A stretch of 23,636 bases of DNA from a virus. The position numbers and the translations under genes are program-made. Every line of letters begins with the position of its first letter. Position 1 is the stretch's first letter. Shown here piece after piece: positions 22,368 to 23,636 of the stretch. A model generated the notes under the pieces. That model searched no databases, had not been told where the DNA came from, and saw only the letters and a program-made list of their open reading frames with translations. Location: positions 1 through 23,636 of IMG/VR virus record IMGVR_UViG_3300032088_000088. One strand, 5' to 3'.

Positions 22368-23172
22368 CGCCGACCCATACAGCTATTGGGCGAGTACAAA
22401 TGCCGCCAAAAATGGTTTAAGCTGGGGTATGTCATCTGTTTTGCCATCAATTGGTGGTGTAGATATAAATGGCCTAATCTACAGATACACTACAGAAAAA
22501 GAAACAGACGCAGATATGAAAGTCACAGTGGGTAATCTAAACTTTGGCGGCGATGGTTACTTATTTAAGGAGACTGACGATTGGTCAGGCGTTCCATCAA
22601 ATACAATCACGAAGTCATTTCCATTAAATAATATTCCATTGGAAAATTGGGGCGATGGGTCTATCACAGTGGAAGGCGAGGGAACTGTTAAGAATGCCAC
22701 AGTTGTATATACATTTCGCGTTGACGAATGTTATGATCCACAGCTTAACCCAAGTTGCGCTGGGTACAAGAAGCCAATACCAAAAGTGCCTGTAGTTGAA
22801 GTTTATAACGCGCTAGAAGATGATGCGGTAATTGGCACAATTGAGGCTGAGGAATACGAATACCCAGATGAAGCCGAAATATCTGAGGACGACGAAAATG
22901 ATGATAAGCCAACAAAAATAGAATTAGGCTTAATGTCTTCTCAAAATGCTTTAACTATGTTCCAAGAATACCAGCAGGGCGAAATGATAAATATTATAAA
23001 TTTGCAAACTAATATTCAGCCCTACTATAATTCTACTATTAATGGTGGTATATATGAGGACAAATATAAATTGAGTGAAAAACAAATGCCAGATAACAAA
23101 AGAGCATTAAGGGCTAATTTGGCACAACAACTGAAGCATGAAAAAATGGTAGACATGCAGTACAACAAGTGA
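22297..23172 (+). CDS. Secreted protein, unknown function
   Basis: 291 residues from the ATG at 22297; an in-frame TTG at 22294 is possible. The N-terminus is a signal peptide (KTQKQKLGLVLSLALCSYY) with likely cleavage after SNA at 25. LALC is not a good lipobox, because the residue before Cys is Leu. The mature part is beta-rich (MKVTVGNLNFGGDGYLF, GSITVEGEGTVKNATVVYTF) with two cysteines about ten residues apart (ECYDPQLNPSC). An acidic low-complexity stretch follows (AEEYEYPDEAEISEDDEND), then a helical C-terminus with KRALRANLAQQLKHEKMV. I do not recognise the family. Its first 71 bases lie inside the preceding gene and its ribosome site is weak, so coupling is likely. Confidence 0.82.
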   Translation: MKTQKQKLGLVLSLALCSYYSYSNADPYSYWASTNAAKNGLSWGMSSVLPSIGGVDINGLIYRYTTEKETDADMKVTVGNLNFGGDGYLFKETDDWSGVPSNTITKSFPLNNIPLENWGDGSITVEGEGTVKNATVVYTFRVDECYDPQLNPSCAGYKKPIPKVPVVEVYNALEDDAVIGTIEAEEYEYPDEAEISEDDENDDKPTKIELGLMSSQNALTMFQEYQQGEMINIINLQTNIQPYYNSTINGGIYEDKYKLSEKQMPDNKRALRANLAQQLKHEKMVDMQYNK

Positions 23173-23179
23173 GGTTAAT

Positions 23180-23636
23180 ATGAAATATTTAATACCGATC
23201 CTAGCACTGGCTTCACCAGCTCTTGCAAATAATGTGGATATCGTCGGAAATGTGGCGGCAAAGTGTGTAATTCAGACAACGAAAACTGGCGCATACGGAA
23301 ACCCAACACCCAGCAAATTATCAACAGCCGTTTCTGATGGTGGGATACTTCCAGAGATCCGCATAGATGTGGCTATTGCAAACAGCTACACAGCCAACAT
23401 CACATACCCAACAAGTTTTACGTCATCACCATCTCTAAATGACGTTGTAACGTGGACAGGATCTGTTGCAGTGAGCAATACGAGCGACGCTGGTATGTCA
23501 GGTTATGACAGCGCTAAAACTGTTTCTGGGTCTACTACATCGTACTCATTAACAACTGCTGGTTCTACATGGTTTGCCATATCAAGTGTTGCTGAGTATG
23601 GCGGCGGAAGTAACAAGCCGTTTACAGGTGGGACTT
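23180..23636 (+). CDS. Secreted beta-rich protein, truncated by window end
   Basis: At least 152 residues with no stop before the window ends. GAGG at 23171-23174 lies upstream of the ATG. A signal peptide is plain (KYLIPILALASPALA, cleavage before NNVD). The mature part starts VDIVGNVAAKCVIQ with one Cys, then ILPEIRIDVAIANSYTANIT, PTSFTSSPSLNDVVTWTGSV and SNTSDAGMSGYDSAKTVSG, an all-beta repetitive layout. I recall related secreted proteins with PSLNDVVxWTGS in marine phages, with no known function. It is the third exported protein in a row. It could decorate the host envelope, act in superinfection exclusion or be a virion surface protein. Confidence 0.85.
   Translation, partial: MKYLIPILALASPALANNVDIVGNVAAKCVIQTTKTGAYGNPTPSKLSTAVSDGGILPEIRIDVAIANSYTANITYPTSFTSSPSLNDVVTWTGSVAVSNTSDAGMSGYDSAKTVSGSTTSYSLTTAGSTWFAISSVAEYGGGSNKPFTGGT

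Noticed and set aside
1-23636. Integrase, CRISPR array, insertion sequence
   Set aside because: No site-specific recombinase or transposase motifs, no spaced identical repeats and no terminal inverted repeats around any gene block.

Overview
The window is the structural half of a short-tailed (podovirus-type), tailed double-stranded DNA phage, with every convincing gene on the plus strand. By eye the GC content is about 40%. The host is probably a marine or freshwater alphaproteobacterium. This is inferred from near-total loss of GANTC (the CcrM methylation motif of that class), an RNA element that resembles alphaproteobacterial anti-Shine-Dalgarno sRNAs, and protein families I associate with marine podoviruses. 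No integrase, repressor, tRNA, CRISPR array, insertion sequence or polymerase is visible, so lifestyle cannot be judged.

Layout. 1-233: AT-rich leader with inverted repeats. 234-877: two small genes (a DUF6378-like protein and an unknown) separated by a two-hairpin RNA-like element. 878-1253: gene-free control region with competing hairpins, C and G runs and a promoter candidate. 1254-3144: terminase small and large subunits. 3141-5340: small and unknown genes, including a 28-residue cysteine peptide and a 455-residue unknown. 5379-10768: head-tail adaptor, fibre and tail proteins, tail assembly chaperone-like protein, beta-propeller-like nozzle protein and GNAT-like protein. 10768-16404: four large internal virion (ejection) protein candidates. 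16414-20713: portal, small protein, scaffold and major capsid protein. 20769-21590: three small genes. 21590-23636: a membrane/secreted cassette (one-TM coiled-coil protein and three proteins with signal peptides), the last running off the end.

Together the genes encode the packaging motor, a procapsid (portal, scaffold, coat), a short tail (adaptor, nozzle, fibres) and the proteins ejected ahead of the DNA. Genes are packed with ATGA, TAATG or TGATG overlaps, so translational coupling is likely throughout. Compared with P22, where portal, scaffold and coat directly follow terminase, here that block lies about 13 kb downstream, after the tail and ejection genes.

The most striking signals are not genes. 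A manual scan finds one GANTC, and no GCWGC, CCWGG or GGWCC, in 23.6 kb, and codon choice is visibly bent to achieve this (all ten Pro-Gly pairs use CCC or CCG, although CCA is the common Pro codon). A two-hairpin element at 551-653 exposes CU-rich anti-Shine-Dalgarno sequences. In the secreted cassette, a 71-base overlap encodes a C-terminal membrane anchor in one frame and a signal peptide in another.
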